A DNA stretch of 64,000 nucleotides, taken from positions 622,632 through 686,631 of the forward strand of contig NZ_BMFC01000001.1 in the NCBI RefSeq assembly GCF_014637725.1, given 5' to 3'. The stretch comes from Marivita lacus. Its GTDB lineage: Bacteria; Pseudomonadota; Alphaproteobacteria; Rhodobacterales; Rhodobacteraceae. Shown here piece by piece: positions 44,179 through 55,704 of this stretch (position 1 is the stretch's first letter; every line of letters starts with the position of its first letter). A program made the translations under genes and the position numbers. A model generated the notes under the pieces. The model did no database searches, had not been told where the DNA came from, and was given only the letters and a program-made list of their open reading frames with translations.

Positions 44179-46434
44179 TCAGCCCCCCTTGCAGGCCGCC
44201 AATACCGCCATGTTGAGGATATCGCTGGCGGTGCTGGCGGTGGAGCAAATCTGGATGGATTTATCGACTCCGGCCAAGATCGGCCCGATCACGGTCGCCC
44301 CTGCCATTTCCTGCATCAACTTGACCGAGATCGACGCGGAATGGCGCGCAGGCACCACGAGGATGTTCGCAGGCCCCGTCAGCCTCTGGAATGGATAGAA
44401 TTTCTGCGCCGTGCGGTTCAACGCCACATCGACCGTCATTTCGCCTTCGTACTCGAAATTCGCACCGCGCCGGTCCAGAACATGCGGCGCAAGATGCATC
44501 TTTTCGGCCCGTTCGGACACCGGGTACCCGAAGGTCGAGAATGACACGAACGCCACCCGCGGCTCCAACCCGATAAGGCGCGCCACTTCTGCGGCGCGTT
44601 CCGCGATATTGGCGAGATCTTCCTCGTCTGGCCATTCATGCACAAGCGTGTCCGCGATCAGCACGATCCGACCCTTGAGCAACAACGCCGTCACACCCGC
44701 AGCACCATGCGAAGCGTCGGCATCAAAAACGTGATTGATCAGCTCCATGACATGTGCGGATTTCCGGGTCGCCCCTGTGACCAGCGCATCGCCATGCCCC
44801 TGTTGCAGCATCAAGGCCGCAAACACGTGCCGGTCGCGCGCGGCCAGACGGTGAATGTCCTGCCGGTCATGCCCCTTGCGCTGCAACCGCTCGTACAGGA
44901 ACTGCTTGTAGCGATCGAGGTGCTGGGTGTTTGCCGCGTTGACGACTTCGATCTCGCGCACCGCGTCGCCCAGACCAGCCTCTTCCAGCTTGGTCTTCAC
45001 ATCGGCGGATCTGCCCACGACCAGCGCCTTGCCGAAACCTGACCGCTGATACATGACCGCCGCGCGCAACACACGCGGGTCATCGCCCTCGGCAAAGATC
45101 ATCCGCGCCTGCGCCGTGCGCGCCCGTGCGTTGATGCTGCGCAAAATGCTGGCGGTCGGATCCATCCGCGACTTGAGCGATTCCTCATAGGCGACAAGGT
45201 CGATGATCGGCCGCCGCGCGGCCCCGGTGTCCATCCCCGCCTTGGCCACGGCAGGAGGAATGCGGTGGATCAGTCTCGGATCAAAGGGCGTCGGGATGAT
45301 GTAGTCGCGCCCAAAGCTCAGGTTCTTGCCATAGGCCAGCGCGACCTCATCCGGCACATCCTCGCGCGCGAGATCGGCAAGCGCCTGCGCGCAGGCGATC
45401 TTCATCTCGTCATTGATCGCCCGCGCGTGAATGTCGAGCGCACCCCGGAACAGGTAGGGAAAGCCCAGAACGTTGTTCACCTGGTTTGGATAATCGCTGC
45501 GCCCGGTGGCGACGATGGCATCCATCCGCACCTCGTGCGCCTCTTCCGGCGTGATCTCCGGGTCAGGGTTCGCCATCGCGAAGATCACCGGATTGTCAGC
45601 CATCGACCGCACCATGTCCTGCGTGACTGCACCCTTGGCGCTCACGCCAAGGAACACATCGGCCCCCACCATTGCCTCTTCCAGCGTCCGCGCGTCGGTC
45701 TTGACCGCATGGGCCGATTTCCACTGGTTCATGCCGTCGGTGCGGCCCTGGTAGATCACACCCTTGGTGTCCGCGACGATACAATTGTCATGCCGCGCGC
45801 CCATCCGCTTGAGCAACTCGATGCAGGCGATCCCAGCCGCACCCGCGCCGTTCAGAACAATCTTCACATCCTCGATCTTCTTGCCCGACAGATGCAGCGC
45901 GTTGATCAAACCTGCGGCGCAGATCACCGCCGTTCCGTGCTGGTCGTCATGGAAGACGGGAATATCCATTTCTTCCTTGAGCCGCTGCTCGATGATGAAA
46001 CACTCGGGCGCCTTGATGTCTTCGAGGTTGATGCCCCCAAAGGTCGGCCCCATCAGGCGCACCGCCTTGCAGAACTCGTCGGGGTCTTCGGTGTCCAGTT
46101 CGATGTCGATGGAGTTCACGTCCGCAAACCGCTTGAACAGAACAGCTTTCCCCTCCATCACCGGCTTGGAACCCAGCGCACCCAGATTGCCCAGACCCAG
46201 AACCGCTGTCCCATTCGAAATCACCGCGACGAGGTTGCCCTTGTTGGTGTAATCATAGGCCAGACCGGGATCCTTCGCGATGTCCTCGCACGGCACGGCC
46301 ACACCGGGCGAATAGGCCAGCGACAGGTCGCGCTGCGTGTTCATCGGAACGGTTGGCGAGACCTCCCATTTGCCGGGGGTCGGTTCGAGGTGAAATGCCA
46401 GCGCTTCTTCGCGGGTGAACTTGGGATTGGACAT
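44179..46434 (-). CDS. maeB: NADP-dependent malic enzyme (fused malic-phosphotransacetylase type)
   Basis: 751 aa, typical of MaeB. Residues 1 to about 430 form the malic enzyme: [55 protein letters not shown] and the NAD(P) loop [15 protein letters not shown]. From about residue 440 a phosphate acetyltransferase-like domain runs to the end ([40 protein letters not shown]). The fused domain is regulatory in known cases (acetyl-CoA response). It makes pyruvate and NADPH from malate. Divergent from mutS with 85 bases between starts. Confidence 0.96.
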   Translation of the reverse strand: MSNPKFTREEALAFHLEPTPGKWEVSPTVPMNTQRDLSLAYSPGVAVPCEDIAKDPGLAYDYTNKGNLVAVISNGTAVLGLGNLGALGSKPVMEGKAVLFKRFADVNSIDIELDTEDPDEFCKAVRLMGPTFGGINLEDIKAPECFIIEQRLKEEMDIPVFHDDQHGTAVICAAGLINALHLSGKKIEDVKIVLNGAGAAGIACIELLKRMGARHDNCIVADTKGVIYQGRTDGMNQWKSAHAVKTDARTLEEAMVGADVFLGVSAKGAVTQDMVRSMADNPVIFAMANPDPEITPEEAHEVRMDAIVATGRSDYPNQVNNVLGFPYLFRGALDIHARAINDEMKIACAQALADLAREDVPDEVALAYGKNLSFGRDYIIPTPFDPRLIHRIPPAVAKAGMDTGAARRPIIDLVAYEESLKSRMDPTASILRSINARARTAQARMIFAEGDDPRVLRAAVMYQRSGFGKALVVGRSADVKTKLEEAGLGDAVREIEVVNAANTQHLDRYKQFLYERLQRKGHDRQDIHRLAARDRHVFAALMLQQGHGDALVTGATRKSAHVMELINHVFDADASHGAAGVTALLLKGRIVLIADTLVHEWPDEEDLANIAERAAEVARLIGLEPRVAFVSFSTFGYPVSERAEKMHLAPHVLDRRGANFEYEGEMTVDVALNRTAQKFYPFQRLTGPANILVVPARHSASISVKLMQEMAGATVIGPILAGVDKSIQICSTASTASDILNMAVLAACKGG

Positions 46435-46519
46435 GCGGTTGCGGCCTCATTCGTCAAAATCGGGTTTTCCACCCGGGTCGGCCGTCTTAATGTCACGCGA
46501 AAGCACCGAGGGGAAGCTT

Positions 46520-49177
46520 GTGAACGCGAATAAATCACCCGTCACACCCATGATGGCGCAATATCTGGAAATAAAATCCCAGTATGCGGATGCATTGTTG
46601 TTCTACCGCATGGGTGACTTTTACGAATTGTTCTTTGACGATGCTGCAGCTGCATCCGAGGCGCTCGACATCGCGCTCACCAAACGCGGCAAACATGACG
46701 GTGACGACATTCCCATGTGCGGCGTCCCCGTTCACGCCGCCGAAGGCTATCTGCTGACGCTCATCCGCAAGGGATTTCGCGTTGCGGTCTGCGAACAGAT
46801 GGAAAGCCCGGCCGAGGCGAAAAAGCGCGGGTCCAAATCCGTCGTCAACCGCGATGTGGTGCGGCTGGTGACCCCCGGCACCCTGACCGAGGAAACCCTG
46901 CTCGAGGCGCGGCGTCACAACTTCCTGGCCGCTTTGGCCTGTGTCAGAGACAATTGGGCCTTGGCCTGGACCGATATTTCCACGGGCGCGCTGCACGTCC
47001 TGCCCCTGACATTGGCCCGTGTCGGCCCCGAACTCGCGCAGCTGTCCCCCGCCGAGATCCTGATGGCCGAAGGTACCGAAACCGCAGTCTCAAACGTGCT
47101 TGAAGACCTTGGGCTTGAGCCGACATGGCTTGGAAAATCGAGCTTTGATTCCACAGGCGCCCTGACCCGCCTGACGCAACAGTTCGGCGTGTCCTCGCTC
47201 GATGCCTACGGTCAGTTCTCGCGACCGGAACTGTCAGCCATGGGCGCTTTGATCGACTATCTCGACCTGACGCAAAAAGGCCGCCTGCCCTTGCTGCGCA
47301 CGCCCCAGCAGGAAAAGCTGGGCAATTCGATGCATATCGACGCTTCCACGCGCCGAAACCTCGAATTGACACACGCCTTGCAGGGAGGGCGTGCCGGTTC
47401 GCTTTTGTCCGTCATCGACCGCACGGCAACGGCAAGCGGTGCACGGCTTCTGGAACGGCGCTTGTCCACTCCGTCGCGCGATCTGTCGGTGATCCGAAAC
47501 CGGCAGGACGCGATCACCTGGGCCATGTCAGAGCCGGTTGTTGCCCGTCAGATCCGCGATGCACTCAAACGCGTGCCCGATCTGGACCGCGCCTTGTCGC
47601 GTCTTGGACTCGACCGCGGCGGACCCCGGGACATGGCGGCGATCCGCAACACCTTGGAGCAAGCCGATGCGATCTCGGGCATGTTAGAGCCGCTTGACCT
47701 GCCCGACATGCTCACCACCGCAGTTGCGGCCTGCAAGGGGCACGAAGACCTTATCGCCTTTCTGGACGAAACGCTGATTGCCGAACCCCCGCTGCTGGCG
47801 CGTGACGGTGGCTTCATAGCACCCGGATACGATGCCGAGCTGGACGAGGCGCGCAAACTGCGGGACGAAGGCCGCAGCGTTGTTGTCGGACTGCAAGCGC
47901 AATATGCCGAGATGGCAGGCGTGTCCTCGCTCAAGATCAAGCACAACAACGTGCTCGGTTACTTCATCGAAACCACGTCGACCCACGCTCAAAAGATGAT
48001 GGCCCCACCGCTGAATGAAACCTTCATTCACCGGCAGACGACGGCGAACCAGATCCGCTTTACCACTGTGGAACTTTCCGAACTGGAACGCCGCATCCTG
48101 AACGCGGGGTCCGAGGCGATCGAGATCGAAAAGCGGCTCTATGCCACCTTAAGCCGTGCCATTCTCGATCAACAGCCCGCTTTGAACGCCCTTGCGACAG
48201 GATTGGCCGAACTTGACCTCGCCACAGCCTTGGCCGACCTTGCCACCGATCTGGACTGGTGCCGCCCCACCGTCGATGAAAGCCGTGCATTCGCCATCGA
48301 AGGCGGGCGGCATCCCGTGGTCGAACGCTCCCTCAGGGCGCAGGGCGAAACCGGTTTCGTGGCCAATGACTGCGACCTCTCTGCAGACACCGATCAGGCG
48401 GCGATCACGCTTCTGACCGGTCCCAACATGGCAGGTAAATCGACCTATCTGCGCCAGAACGCCCTGATCGCGCTGCTTGCGCAGATCGGGTCTTACGTGC
48501 CCGCCAAATCGGCCCATATCGGCCTTGTCAGCCAGATTTTCAGCCGTGTCGGCGCGTCAGACGACCTTGCGCGCGGGCGGTCCACCTTCATGGTGGAAAT
48601 GGTGGAAACAGCCGCAATCCTGAACCAGGCCGATGATCGCGCCTTGGTGATCCTTGACGAGATCGGGCGCGGCACCGCGACCTATGACGGCCTGTCGATC
48701 GCATGGGCCACGCTGGAACACCTACAATCGGTCAACAAGGTTCGCGCCCTTTTCGCCACGCATTACCACGAGCTGACCGCACTGGCGGCAAAACTGGACG
48801 GCGTTGGCAACGCGACTGTCGCTGTGCGCGAATGGGAGGGCGAGGTGATCTTCCTGCACGAGGTTCGCGAAGGTGCGGCGGATCGGTCCTATGGTGTCCA
48901 GGTCGCGCAGCTTGCCGGTTTGCCACCCGCCGTCATCACCCGCGCCCGATCTGTCCTCGATGCGTTGGAGAAAGGAGAGCGCGAGAACACGTCGCCCAAG
49001 GCGCTGATCGACGACCTGCCCCTCTTTTCGGCGGTTGCGCGCCCGCCACAACCGGCAAAACCGGCCGGGGAAAACAGGATCGAGGCGCAGATCAAGAACC
49101 TGCACCCCGATGAAATGTCGCCAATGGAGGCGTTACAGGCTCTGTATCACCTGAAAACGCTCCTGTCGGACAGTTAG
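46520..49177 (+). CDS. mutS: DNA mismatch repair protein MutS
   Basis: 885 aa. Mismatch recognition: the Phe-x-Glu wedge is in [12 protein letters not shown] near residue 35. ATPase: Walker [16 protein letters not shown] near residue 632, [16 protein letters not shown] (signature), Walker [17 protein letters not shown] near 712, and [11 protein letters not shown]. The C-terminal [18 protein letters not shown] matches the tetramerisation tail. GTG at 46520 was chosen (GAGGGGA 5 bases upstream); ATG at 46490 has no ribosome site. The last 4 bases overlap grpE on the other strand. Confidence 0.97.
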   Translation: MNANKSPVTPMMAQYLEIKSQYADALLFYRMGDFYELFFDDAAAASEALDIALTKRGKHDGDDIPMCGVPVHAAEGYLLTLIRKGFRVAVCEQMESPAEAKKRGSKSVVNRDVVRLVTPGTLTEETLLEARRHNFLAALACVRDNWALAWTDISTGALHVLPLTLARVGPELAQLSPAEILMAEGTETAVSNVLEDLGLEPTWLGKSSFDSTGALTRLTQQFGVSSLDAYGQFSRPELSAMGALIDYLDLTQKGRLPLLRTPQQEKLGNSMHIDASTRRNLELTHALQGGRAGSLLSVIDRTATASGARLLERRLSTPSRDLSVIRNRQDAITWAMSEPVVARQIRDALKRVPDLDRALSRLGLDRGGPRDMAAIRNTLEQADAISGMLEPLDLPDMLTTAVAACKGHEDLIAFLDETLIAEPPLLARDGGFIAPGYDAELDEARKLRDEGRSVVVGLQAQYAEMAGVSSLKIKHNNVLGYFIETTSTHAQKMMAPPLNETFIHRQTTANQIRFTTVELSELERRILNAGSEAIEIEKRLYATLSRAILDQQPALNALATGLAELDLATALADLATDLDWCRPTVDESRAFAIEGGRHPVVERSLRAQGETGFVANDCDLSADTDQAAITLLTGPNMAGKSTYLRQNALIALLAQIGSYVPAKSAHIGLVSQIFSRVGASDDLARGRSTFMVEMVETAAILNQADDRALVILDEIGRGTATYDGLSIAWATLEHLQSVNKVRALFATHYHELTALAAKLDGVGNATVAVREWEGEVIFLHEVREGAADRSYGVQVAQLAGLPPAVITRARSVLDALEKGERENTSPKALIDDLPLFSAVARPPQPAKPAGENRIEAQIKNLHPDEMSPMEALQALYHLKTLLSDS

Positions 49178-49746
49178 TTTGAGGATTTCGGCATCGAGCT
49201 GACGCCAACCTGCGCCGGCCGCAACAGGCGATCATAAAGCATGAAACCCTCGGTCGAGACCTGGATGATCTCGCCCGCCGTAGTGCCCGGAACTGGTGCC
49301 TCGAACATCGCCTCGTGATGCTGCGGATCAAACTTGTCGCCCACTTCGGGCCGGATCGCGGTGAGCCCGTGCTTGTTGAACACGTTCAGCAATTCACGCA
49401 TCGTCAGCTCCACGCCTTCGATGAACGCCTTTGACGCCTCGCGCTGGTCTTCGGTAATCGAATCCAGGGCGCGCTGCAGATTGTCATAAACTGGCAGCAA
49501 ATCCCGGGCGAGCCGTGACCCGCCATATTGCTGCGCCTCGCGACGATCCTTGTCAGACCGCTTGCGCGCGTTCTCGGCTTCGGCCAAGGCGCGCATGAAC
49601 TTGTCTCTCAGATCATCGCGCTCTGCACGCAAGGCATCCATTTCCGCCTCCTCGCTGTCGATCTCTTCTTCGAGCGCTTCGTTTTCCTCCGCCTCGGCCT
49701 CGGCCAGGCTATCGAGGAAATCTTTGGTGTGATCCGTTTCGGCCAT
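49174..49746 (-). CDS. grpE: Nucleotide exchange factor GrpE
   Basis: 190 aa. Co-chaperone of DnaK that releases ADP. N-terminal acidic coiled coil ([20 protein letters not shown]) followed by [18 protein letters not shown] and the beta-domain [11 protein letters not shown]... [20 protein letters not shown] near the end. It lies 4 bases after hrcA, so the two form an hrcA-grpE operon. ATG at 49746. Confidence 0.95.
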   Translation of the reverse strand: MAETDHTKDFLDSLAEAEAEENEALEEEIDSEEAEMDALRAERDDLRDKFMRALAEAENARKRSDKDRREAQQYGGSRLARDLLPVYDNLQRALDSITEDQREASKAFIEGVELTMRELLNVFNKHGLTAIRPEVGDKFDPQHHEAMFEAPVPGTTAGEIIQVSTEGFMLYDRLLRPAQVGVSSMPKSSN

Positions 49747-49750
49747 TTCG

Positions 49751-50821
49751 TTACCCTTGGTTGCGGTCGCCGAGCAGTTTCCCGACGAGCTGCGCTGTGT
49801 AGTCCACAATCGGTACGATGCGCCCGTAATTCAAACGGGTCGGGCCAATGACCCCCACCGCACCGATAATTTTACGATCAGCGTTCATATATGGAGACAC
49901 GACCAAAGAGGAACCCGAAAGTGAGAAAAGTTTGTTTTCTGAGCCAATAAAAATGCGCACACCGTCGCCTTGTTCCGTGAGTTCGAGGAATTCGGCAATG
50001 TCCCGCTTACGCTCCAGATCGTCGAACAACTCGCGGATCCGGTCCAGTTCATCCGCATGGGTGTCTTCGGCCAGCAGGTTCGAACGCCCGCGCACGATCA
50101 GGCGTCCCGACATGTCGGCATGTTCGTCCCAGATCGCCAATCCCTGCTCGACCAGTATGGCCGCCAGCGAATCAAGCTCGCGGCGTTTCTGCGCAATGTC
50201 GCTCTTGATGGTCCTGCGCAGATCCGACAGGGTCTTGCCCTCGACCAGCGCATTGAGGAAATTCGCCGCCTCCCGCATGGAGCTTGGAGTCTGTCCGGGC
50301 GGCGGAGTGAACAGACGATTCTCCACATGCCCATCAGTAAAGACCAGCACCACCAGCGCCTGATTGCCTCCGACAGGCAGGAATTCGATATGCTTGATCG
50401 CCGCCTCGTGTTTCGGCGTCAGAACCAGCGATGCCCCTTGCGTCACACCCGACAGCGCCGATCCCACCCGATCAAGGATCGTGCCCACGTCCTGACTGTT
50501 GCTGGTCACGGTCGCATCGATCTTCTGACGATCGTCCTGATCCAGATCGCGAACCTCGAGCAACCCGTCCACGAACATCCGAAGCCCAAGCTGCGTCGGA
50601 ATGCGACCCGCGCTGATATGCGGGCTGCCCAGAAGTCCGAGGAACTCCAGGTCCTGCATCACGTTTCGAATGGTCGCGGCCGACACCTTTTCCTCAAGCG
50701 TTCGCGTCAGAGTCCGGGACCCGACAGGTTCACCGCTTGACAGGTAGCCTTCGACCACCTTGCGAAAGACCTCCCGAGAGCGGTCGTTCATTTCATCCAG
50801 AAGTTTCGATCCATCGTTCAA
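49751..50821 (-). CDS. hrcA: Heat-inducible transcriptional repressor HrcA
   Basis: 356 aa. HrcA represses groEL/dnaK operons through CIRCE elements. N-terminal winged helix: [40 protein letters not shown] and [20 protein letters not shown]. The end [16 protein letters not shown] is also characteristic. TTG at 50821 is preferred (GAGGT 6 bases upstream, giving a 10-residue lead before MNDRSREVF); ATG at 50791 is the alternative. No CIRCE inverted repeat is visible near it, so its targets lie elsewhere. Confidence 0.94.
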   Translation of the reverse strand: MNDGSKLLDEMNDRSREVFRKVVEGYLSSGEPVGSRTLTRTLEEKVSAATIRNVMQDLEFLGLLGSPHISAGRIPTQLGLRMFVDGLLEVRDLDQDDRQKIDATVTSNSQDVGTILDRVGSALSGVTQGASLVLTPKHEAAIKHIEFLPVGGNQALVVLVFTDGHVENRLFTPPPGQTPSSMREAANFLNALVEGKTLSDLRRTIKSDIAQKRRELDSLAAILVEQGLAIWDEHADMSGRLIVRGRSNLLAEDTHADELDRIRELFDDLERKRDIAEFLELTEQGDGVRIFIGSENKLFSLSGSSLVVSPYMNADRKIIGAVGVIGPTRLNYGRIVPIVDYTAQLVGKLLGDRNQG

Positions 50822-50927
50822 TCGCGCACCTCGTTTCGCTGATGACAGCCACTCGTACGCCAGACTATCGGCTTGCGAAACCGCAAAGGCTGCCTGTATC
50901 CGTACACGGCAATCAAAGGGACATACC

Positions 50928-51641
50928 ATGCGACCGTCAGGACGGAAATTAAGCGAAATGCGCGCGGTTTCAATCGAAACCGGGATCAGCAAGCACGCAG
51001 AGGGATCTTGCATGATCCGCGTGGGCGACACTCATGTGCTCTGCACAGCGACAATCGAAGACCGCGTCCCCCCGTTCATCAAGGGATCGGGTCTTGGTTG
51101 GGTGACCGCCGAATACGGCATGTTGCCCCGTTCCACCACCAGCCGGATGCGCCGCGAAAGCACCACCGGCAAGCAAGGTGGTCGCACCGTTGAAATCCAG
51201 CGCCTGATCGGGCGCAGCCTGCGCGCGGGCGTTGACCGCGTTGCCCTTGGTGAACGCCAGATCACCATTGATTGTGACGTGATCCAGGCCGACGGCGGCA
51301 CGCGCTGTGCGTCGATCACCGGTGGTTGGGTCGCGCTCAAGCTGGCTGTCAACAAACTGATGAAGGCCGGCGACGTGATCAGCGATCCTCTGATTTCCCC
51401 CGTCGCTGCGGTCAGCTGCGGGATTTATGCGGGTCAAGCCGTGCTCGACCTCGACTACCCCGAGGATTCTGAGGCAGGCGTCGATGGCAACTTCATCCTG
51501 CGTGGCGACGGGCAGTTGATCGAAATCCAGATGTCCGCCGAAGGCTCAACCTTTTCGCGCGACCAGATGAACCAGCTTCTTGATCTCGCCGATTCTGGCG
51601 TTCAGGAACTTGTCGCCCTTCAGCTTCAGGCGGCAGGATGA
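50928..51641 (+). CDS. rph: Ribonuclease PH
   Basis: 237 aa phosphorolytic 3'-5' exoribonuclease that trims tRNA 3' ends. [18 protein letters not shown] opens the family consensus; [19 protein letters not shown] carries the phosphate-binding arginines, and [20 protein letters not shown] is diagnostic. Normal length. ATG at 50928. Stop overlaps the rdgB start (ATGA). Divergent from hrcA. Confidence 0.97.
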   Translation: MRPSGRKLSEMRAVSIETGISKHAEGSCMIRVGDTHVLCTATIEDRVPPFIKGSGLGWVTAEYGMLPRSTTSRMRRESTTGKQGGRTVEIQRLIGRSLRAGVDRVALGERQITIDCDVIQADGGTRCASITGGWVALKLAVNKLMKAGDVISDPLISPVAAVSCGIYAGQAVLDLDYPEDSEAGVDGNFILRGDGQLIEIQMSAEGSTFSRDQMNQLLDLADSGVQELVALQLQAAG

Positions 51642-52249
51642 CACGCAAGTTCGAAGGAAATCGTCTCCTCGTCGCAACCCACAACGCGGGTAAGCTCGAA
51701 GAGATCGCTGATCTTTTGAAGGACTACGGAGTCTCGGTCGTGGGTGCGGCCGAGATGAACCTGCCCGAACCCGTCGAAGATGGGACCAGCTTTGTCGAAA
51801 ACGCCCGGATCAAGGCGCATGCGGCTGCTAAGGCAACGGGGCTTCCTGCGCTTTCGGATGACAGCGGGCTTGAGATCGACGCTCTGGATGGCGCACCGGG
51901 TGTTTATACGGCGGATTGGGCAGAAACAGAGACTGGTCGTGACTTTGTCATGGCGATGGAAAAGGCCCACAAGGCCGTCCTGGAGACCGGCATGGCGCCT
52001 CCCTGGACCGCACGGTTCTGCTGCACTCTGGTCCTCGCCTGGCCCGATGGCCATGACGAGGTGTTCGCCGGCACAATGGAAGGCCAGATGGTCTGGCCGA
52101 TGCGTGGAGATCAGGGCCACGGCTATGACCCGGTCTTCCAACCCAAAGGTCACGACCTCACATTCGGGGAAATGGATCGCTGGGCCAAGAACAAGATCAG
52201 CCACCGCGCCGATGCGTTCCGCAAATTCGTGGCCGGGTGTTTTGACTGA
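51638..52249 (+). CDS. rdgB: dITP/XTP pyrophosphatase (RdgB/HAM1)
   Basis: 203 aa. House-cleaning of non-canonical purine nucleotides. Blocks: [38 protein letters not shown] and [20 protein letters not shown], followed by [10 protein letters not shown], all matching HAM1. Overlaps rph upstream by 4 bases and hemW downstream by 8 bases, an rph-rdgB-hemW translational unit conserved in alphaproteobacteria. Confidence 0.96.
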   Translation: MTRKFEGNRLLVATHNAGKLEEIADLLKDYGVSVVGAAEMNLPEPVEDGTSFVENARIKAHAAAKATGLPALSDDSGLEIDALDGAPGVYTADWAETETGRDFVMAMEKAHKAVLETGMAPPWTARFCCTLVLAWPDGHDEVFAGTMEGQMVWPMRGDQGHGYDPVFQPKGHDLTFGEMDRWAKNKISHRADAFRKFVAGCFD

Positions 52250-53387
52250 ACTTTGGCAGGACCGCGGTTTCGGGCTGTACGTCCACTGGCCGTTCTGCGC
52301 CGCCAAATGCCCCTATTGCGACTTCAACAGCCATGTTCGATCCGCTGTCGATCAAACACTCTGGGCCGAAGCGCTTGCGCGTGAAATCCGCCGCACCGGC
52401 CTCGAGACAGGCCCCCGCGTTCTGACCTCCATCTTTTTCGGCGGCGGCACACCCAGCCTGATGGAACCGGATACAGTCAATGCCGTCCTGTCCGCCGCAC
52501 GCGATGTCTGGAGCTTTTCCAACGACATCGAAATCACCCTCGAAGCCAACCCGACATCTGTCGAAGCGCACCGTTTCGAGGGCTATTCCCGCCACGGCGT
52601 AAACCGTGTCTCACTGGGCGTTCAGGCTCTGAATCCCGACGATCTGCGCAAGCTTGGACGTATGCACAGCGTCCCCGAAGCCCAGGCAGCGTTCAGCATC
52701 GCCCGTCAATTTTTTGACCGTGTCAGTTTCGATCTGATCTACGCCCGCCAAAACCAGTCGCTCGACGATTGGGAACGCGAACTTGGCACAGCACTTGATA
52801 TGGCAGTCGATCACCTGTCGCTTTACCAACTGACAATCGAAGAAGGCACCGCGTTTTGGGATCGCGCCGAACGCGGATTGCTGCGCGGTCTTCCATCAGA
52901 CGATCTTGGCGCTGATCTGTATGATCTGACGCAGCGGCTGTGCGAAGACGCGGGCTATATCGCCTACGAAATCTCAAACCATGCCAAGCCCGGTGCGGAA
53001 TCGAAACACAACCTGCTCTATTGGCGCGGCGGAGATTACGCCGGCATCGGCCCGGGCGCGCATGGTCGTCTGACGATCAACGGTCAGCGCCGCGCGACGG
53101 AATGCTGGAAACAACCCGAAGCTTGGCTCAAGGCTGTCGCCTCCGGCAGCGGCATACGGGAAGAAACGCCTCTGCCCCCACAAGATATAGAGGACGAACG
53201 CCTTATCATGGGGTTGCGGCTGCTTGAAGGTCTACAAATTGACGACGTGTCCAACGTCATTGATTGGGACCGATTTGCAAACCTCAAGAGCCAAGATTTG
53301 GTTTGGATTGAGAGTGGGCGAATTGGAGCCACAGCAACCGGCCGCCCCGTGTTGAACTACATCATCGCCCAACTTGCCAAAAGCTGA
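52242..53387 (+). CDS. hemW: Radical SAM family haem chaperone HemW
   Basis: 381 aa. The radical SAM cluster motif is CAAKCPYCDFNSH (CxxxCxxCxF), the HemW form; HemN would have CxC after the third cysteine. GGGTPSLMEPDTVNAVL and RVSLGVQALNPDDLRKLGR follow. HemW carries haem to acceptor proteins rather than making it. TTG at 52242 is the most likely start, overlapping the end of rdgB by 8 bases; no ATG or GTG in frame gives the normal N-terminus LYVHWPFC. The stop abuts the parB stop (bases 53387/53388). Confidence 0.93.
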   Translation: MTELWQDRGFGLYVHWPFCAAKCPYCDFNSHVRSAVDQTLWAEALAREIRRTGLETGPRVLTSIFFGGGTPSLMEPDTVNAVLSAARDVWSFSNDIEITLEANPTSVEAHRFEGYSRHGVNRVSLGVQALNPDDLRKLGRMHSVPEAQAAFSIARQFFDRVSFDLIYARQNQSLDDWERELGTALDMAVDHLSLYQLTIEEGTAFWDRAERGLLRGLPSDDLGADLYDLTQRLCEDAGYIAYEISNHAKPGAESKHNLLYWRGGDYAGIGPGAHGRLTINGQRRATECWKQPEAWLKAVASGSGIREETPLPPQDIEDERLIMGLRLLEGLQIDDVSNVIDWDRFANLKSQDLVWIESGRIGATATGRPVLNYIIAQLAKS

Positions 53388-54302
53388 TCAGCGCCCAGAG
53401 CTGAGAACCATGCACAACGCATCGAGGTCTTCAAGAGTGTCGTAGTTGATCGTGACAGTCCCGTCTTCCCCACCAGCGCTGTGATTGATCGACACTTTCA
53501 TACCCAGAGCCGCAGAAAGATCGCCTTCCAGCGCCTTTGTGTCCGCATCCTTTTCGCCAGAACTGCCGGAGGATTTCGATGTGGTCTTTGTCTTTTTCTG
53601 ACCGTCGGGGTCCTGCGCTTCCCGGACAAGGCGCTCCGTGTCCCGCACAGACAGCCCATTCCGCACAATCTGACCGGCCAAAAGGACAGGATCGGGCGCA
53701 GTGACCAAGGCGCGTGCATGGCCAGCCGACAGCTTACCATCCGTGACCGCCTTCTTGACCACGTCGGGCAGATTCAACAACCGCAGCAGATTGGCTATAT
53801 GGCTGCGGCTTTTGCCCAAGGCCTGTGCCAGCTTTTCCTGCGTGTGACCAAAGCGCGTCATGAGCTGCTCATAGCCAGCCGCTTCTTCAATCGCGTTCAG
53901 GTCGGCCCGCTGAATGTTTTCGATGATCGCAATTTCAAGAACGTCCTCGTCCGAGAATTCCCGAATGACAACGGGCACCTCGTGAACGGCCGCCGCCTGT
54001 GCTGCGCGCCACCGTCGTTCGCCGGCAACAATTTCGTACTGGTTTTCGGCATCTCCCCGCCGACGAACGATCAATGGCTGGATCACACCCTTGCTCTTGA
54101 TCGAATTTTTCAGTTCTTCCATTGCTTCGGCATCGAACTGACGCCGCGGCTGGTTCGGATTAGGGAAAAGCTGATCAACAGGAAGCATGCGTGTCGCGCG
54201 TTGCTGTGTTGGTGAGTCAGCTGCAGTCGTGGGCTCGATATCCGCCATCAGCGCGGACAAACCACGCCCCAAGCCACGCCGTTGTTCCCTTTTTTCGGAC
54301 AT
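53388..54302 (-). CDS. parB: Chromosome partitioning protein ParB
   Basis: 304 aa. CTP-dependent clamp that binds parS. The lead RRGLGRGLSALMADIE is typical. CTP-binding motifs: IVAGERRWRAAQ and IENIQRADLNAIEEA. Helix-turn-helix: TQEKLAQALGKSRSHIANLL. Lys/Ser-rich linker near residues 235-255, then the dimerisation domain. Three parS sites are within 4.2 kb of the gene. Nine bases after parA. Confidence 0.97.
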   Translation of the reverse strand: MSEKREQRRGLGRGLSALMADIEPTTAADSPTQQRATRMLPVDQLFPNPNQPRRQFDAEAMEELKNSIKSKGVIQPLIVRRRGDAENQYEIVAGERRWRAAQAAAVHEVPVVIREFSDEDVLEIAIIENIQRADLNAIEEAAGYEQLMTRFGHTQEKLAQALGKSRSHIANLLRLLNLPDVVKKAVTDGKLSAGHARALVTAPDPVLLAGQIVRNGLSVRDTERLVREAQDPDGQKKTKTTSKSSGSSGEKDADTKALEGDLSAALGMKVSINHSAGGEDGTVTINYDTLEDLDALCMVLSSGR

Positions 54303-54311
54303 GTTCCCTAC

Positions 54312-55124
54312 CTACGCTGCTGTCATCGTTTCATTTTTACCCAGGAATTCCCGCGCCAAGGCGCGATAGGCAATGGCCCCTTTGGAATTGGTGTCATACT
54401 CCAGAACCGGCATCGCGTATGAGGGCGCCTCGCTGACCCTGACATTCCGTGGAATGACCGTCTTGAAAACAAGATCGCCGAGATTGTCGCGTGCATCCGT
54501 TTCAACCTGCTGAGACAGATTGTTCCGGGCATCGTACATCGTCAGGACCACACCCTCGATCCGCAAATTCGGGTTCGCAGATTGCCGAACTTCGCGGATG
54601 GTCAGCATGAGCTGGCTCAGACCTTCCAGGGCAAAGAACTCGCTCTGCAACGGAACAAGCACGGAATGTGCCGCGACCATAGCGTTCACGGTGAGCAAGT
54701 TCAGCGAGGGTGGACAATCAATCAGAATGAAATCGAAGGCAAACTGATCCATATCCGTCTGCCGCAACGCGTCATGCAGCAGGTAGATCCGTTTTTCATT
54801 GGCGATCAATTCGATATCGGCAGAACTGAGGTCCGTCGTGGATGGCACCAGAAACAGATTGTCCTGCCCGGTCGTGCAGATGATGTCCGACAAAGGAAAA
54901 TCATCCAGAAGAAGATCATAGGTCGTCGCGCGCCGATCCTCCGGCATGACGCCCAGGCCGGTTGATGCGTTTCCCTGCGGATCGAGATCCACGATGAGAA
55001 CTTTCTGACCAATCTCAGCCAAGGCGGATGCAAAATTGATGGCAGTCGTTGTCTTGCCAACACCGCCCTTCTGATTTGCGATCGCGATGATTTTCGGGCC
55101 AACCGGGCGCGTGGGATCAAACAC
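54312..55124 (-). CDS. parA: Chromosome partitioning ATPase ParA
   Basis: 270 aa. Deviant Walker A KGGVGKTTTAINFASA at residues about 20-28, Walker B-type DFILIDCPPSLNLL, and LVPLQSEFFALEGLSQLM. ATP-driven dimer that binds DNA and pulls ParB-parS complexes. GTG at 55124 is preferred (GGAGG 8 bases upstream) and overlaps the end of rsmG by 8 bases; longer upstream starts lie inside rsmG. Confidence 0.96.
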   Translation of the reverse strand: MFDPTRPVGPKIIAIANQKGGVGKTTTAINFASALAEIGQKVLIVDLDPQGNASTGLGVMPEDRRATTYDLLLDDFPLSDIICTTGQDNLFLVPSTTDLSSADIELIANEKRIYLLHDALRQTDMDQFAFDFILIDCPPSLNLLTVNAMVAAHSVLVPLQSEFFALEGLSQLMLTIREVRQSANPNLRIEGVVLTMYDARNNLSQQVETDARDNLGDLVFKTVIPRNVRVSEAPSYAMPVLEYDTNSKGAIAYRALAREFLGKNETMTAA

Positions 55125-55704
55125 GGGAAAGACCTCCAATCTCCAAGATGGCAGCATCAGGATGTGTCACACTTGTATGCGCTTCACAGGCGAATCGCCA
55201 CTTCTTTTGCGCAGCATCCACCTCGGCACGCCACGATTCACCCTTCATGAAAAAAGCAACGCCTGTCGGAGCGAGGTGTTGTTCGGCAAATCCAAGCAGT
55301 TCTTCCAAAGGCGCAAGCGCACGGGCACTGATGACATCTGATTTCATGGGCGGAACGTTTTCAATCCTCTCGGCAATTACGGCAAACGGCGTTTTTGTTT
55401 CACGTGAAACAGTGCGCAAGAACGTGGCTTTCCGCTGATCGCTTTCAATCAGCGTGATATCAATGTCGCGATCCCCCAGAGCAATCGCGACAACTGCGCC
55501 TGGGAAACCCCCACCAGAACCAAGATCGACCCAGGATTTCGCATCCTTTGGGCACAGCGAGGCAACCTGCAGGGAATCACCGAAATGCCGATTACCAGCG
55601 TCCTTCAAAGAGTCCTGCGAGACGAGGTTTATCTTGGGCGACCACTTACGCAGCAATTCAAGGTAAATTTCCAAGCGCTCTTTTGTTTCACGTGAAACAT
55701 TCAT
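55117..55704 (-). CDS. rsmG: 16S rRNA (guanine527-N7)-methyltransferase
   Basis: 195 aa (GidB). Motif I is [32 protein letters not shown] follows, as in RsmG. ATG at 55704 overlaps the mnmG stop by 4 bases. Codons 3-7 (VSRET) and an internal copy (TVSRET) are encoded by perfect parS palindromes, so DNA-binding sites constrain this protein sequence at two places. Confidence 0.96.
   Translation of the reverse strand: MNVSRETKERLEIYLELLRKWSPKINLVSQDSLKDAGNRHFGDSLQVASLCPKDAKSWVDLGSGGGFPGAVVAIALGDRDIDITLIESDQRKATFLRTVSRETKTPFAVIAERIENVPPMKSDVISARALAPLEELLGFAEQHLAPTGVAFFMKGESWRAEVDAAQKKWRFACEAHTSVTHPDAAILEIGGLSRV
55396..55411. promoter_or_regulatory. parS: parS site 1 (inside rsmG)
   Basis: TGTTTCACGTGAAACA, identical to the canonical 16-bp ParB-binding palindrome. 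It lies within rsmG coding sequence. Confidence 0.95.
55684..55699. promoter_or_regulatory. parS: parS site 2 (start of rsmG)
   Basis: Second exact copy of TGTTTCACGTGAAACA, covering codons 2-7 of rsmG, 288 bases from site 1. Confidence 0.95.

Noticed and set aside
50822-50927. CIRCE element (HrcA operator) expected near hrcA/grpE
   Set aside because: No TTAGCACTC-N9-GAGTGCTAA-like inverted repeat is visible there.
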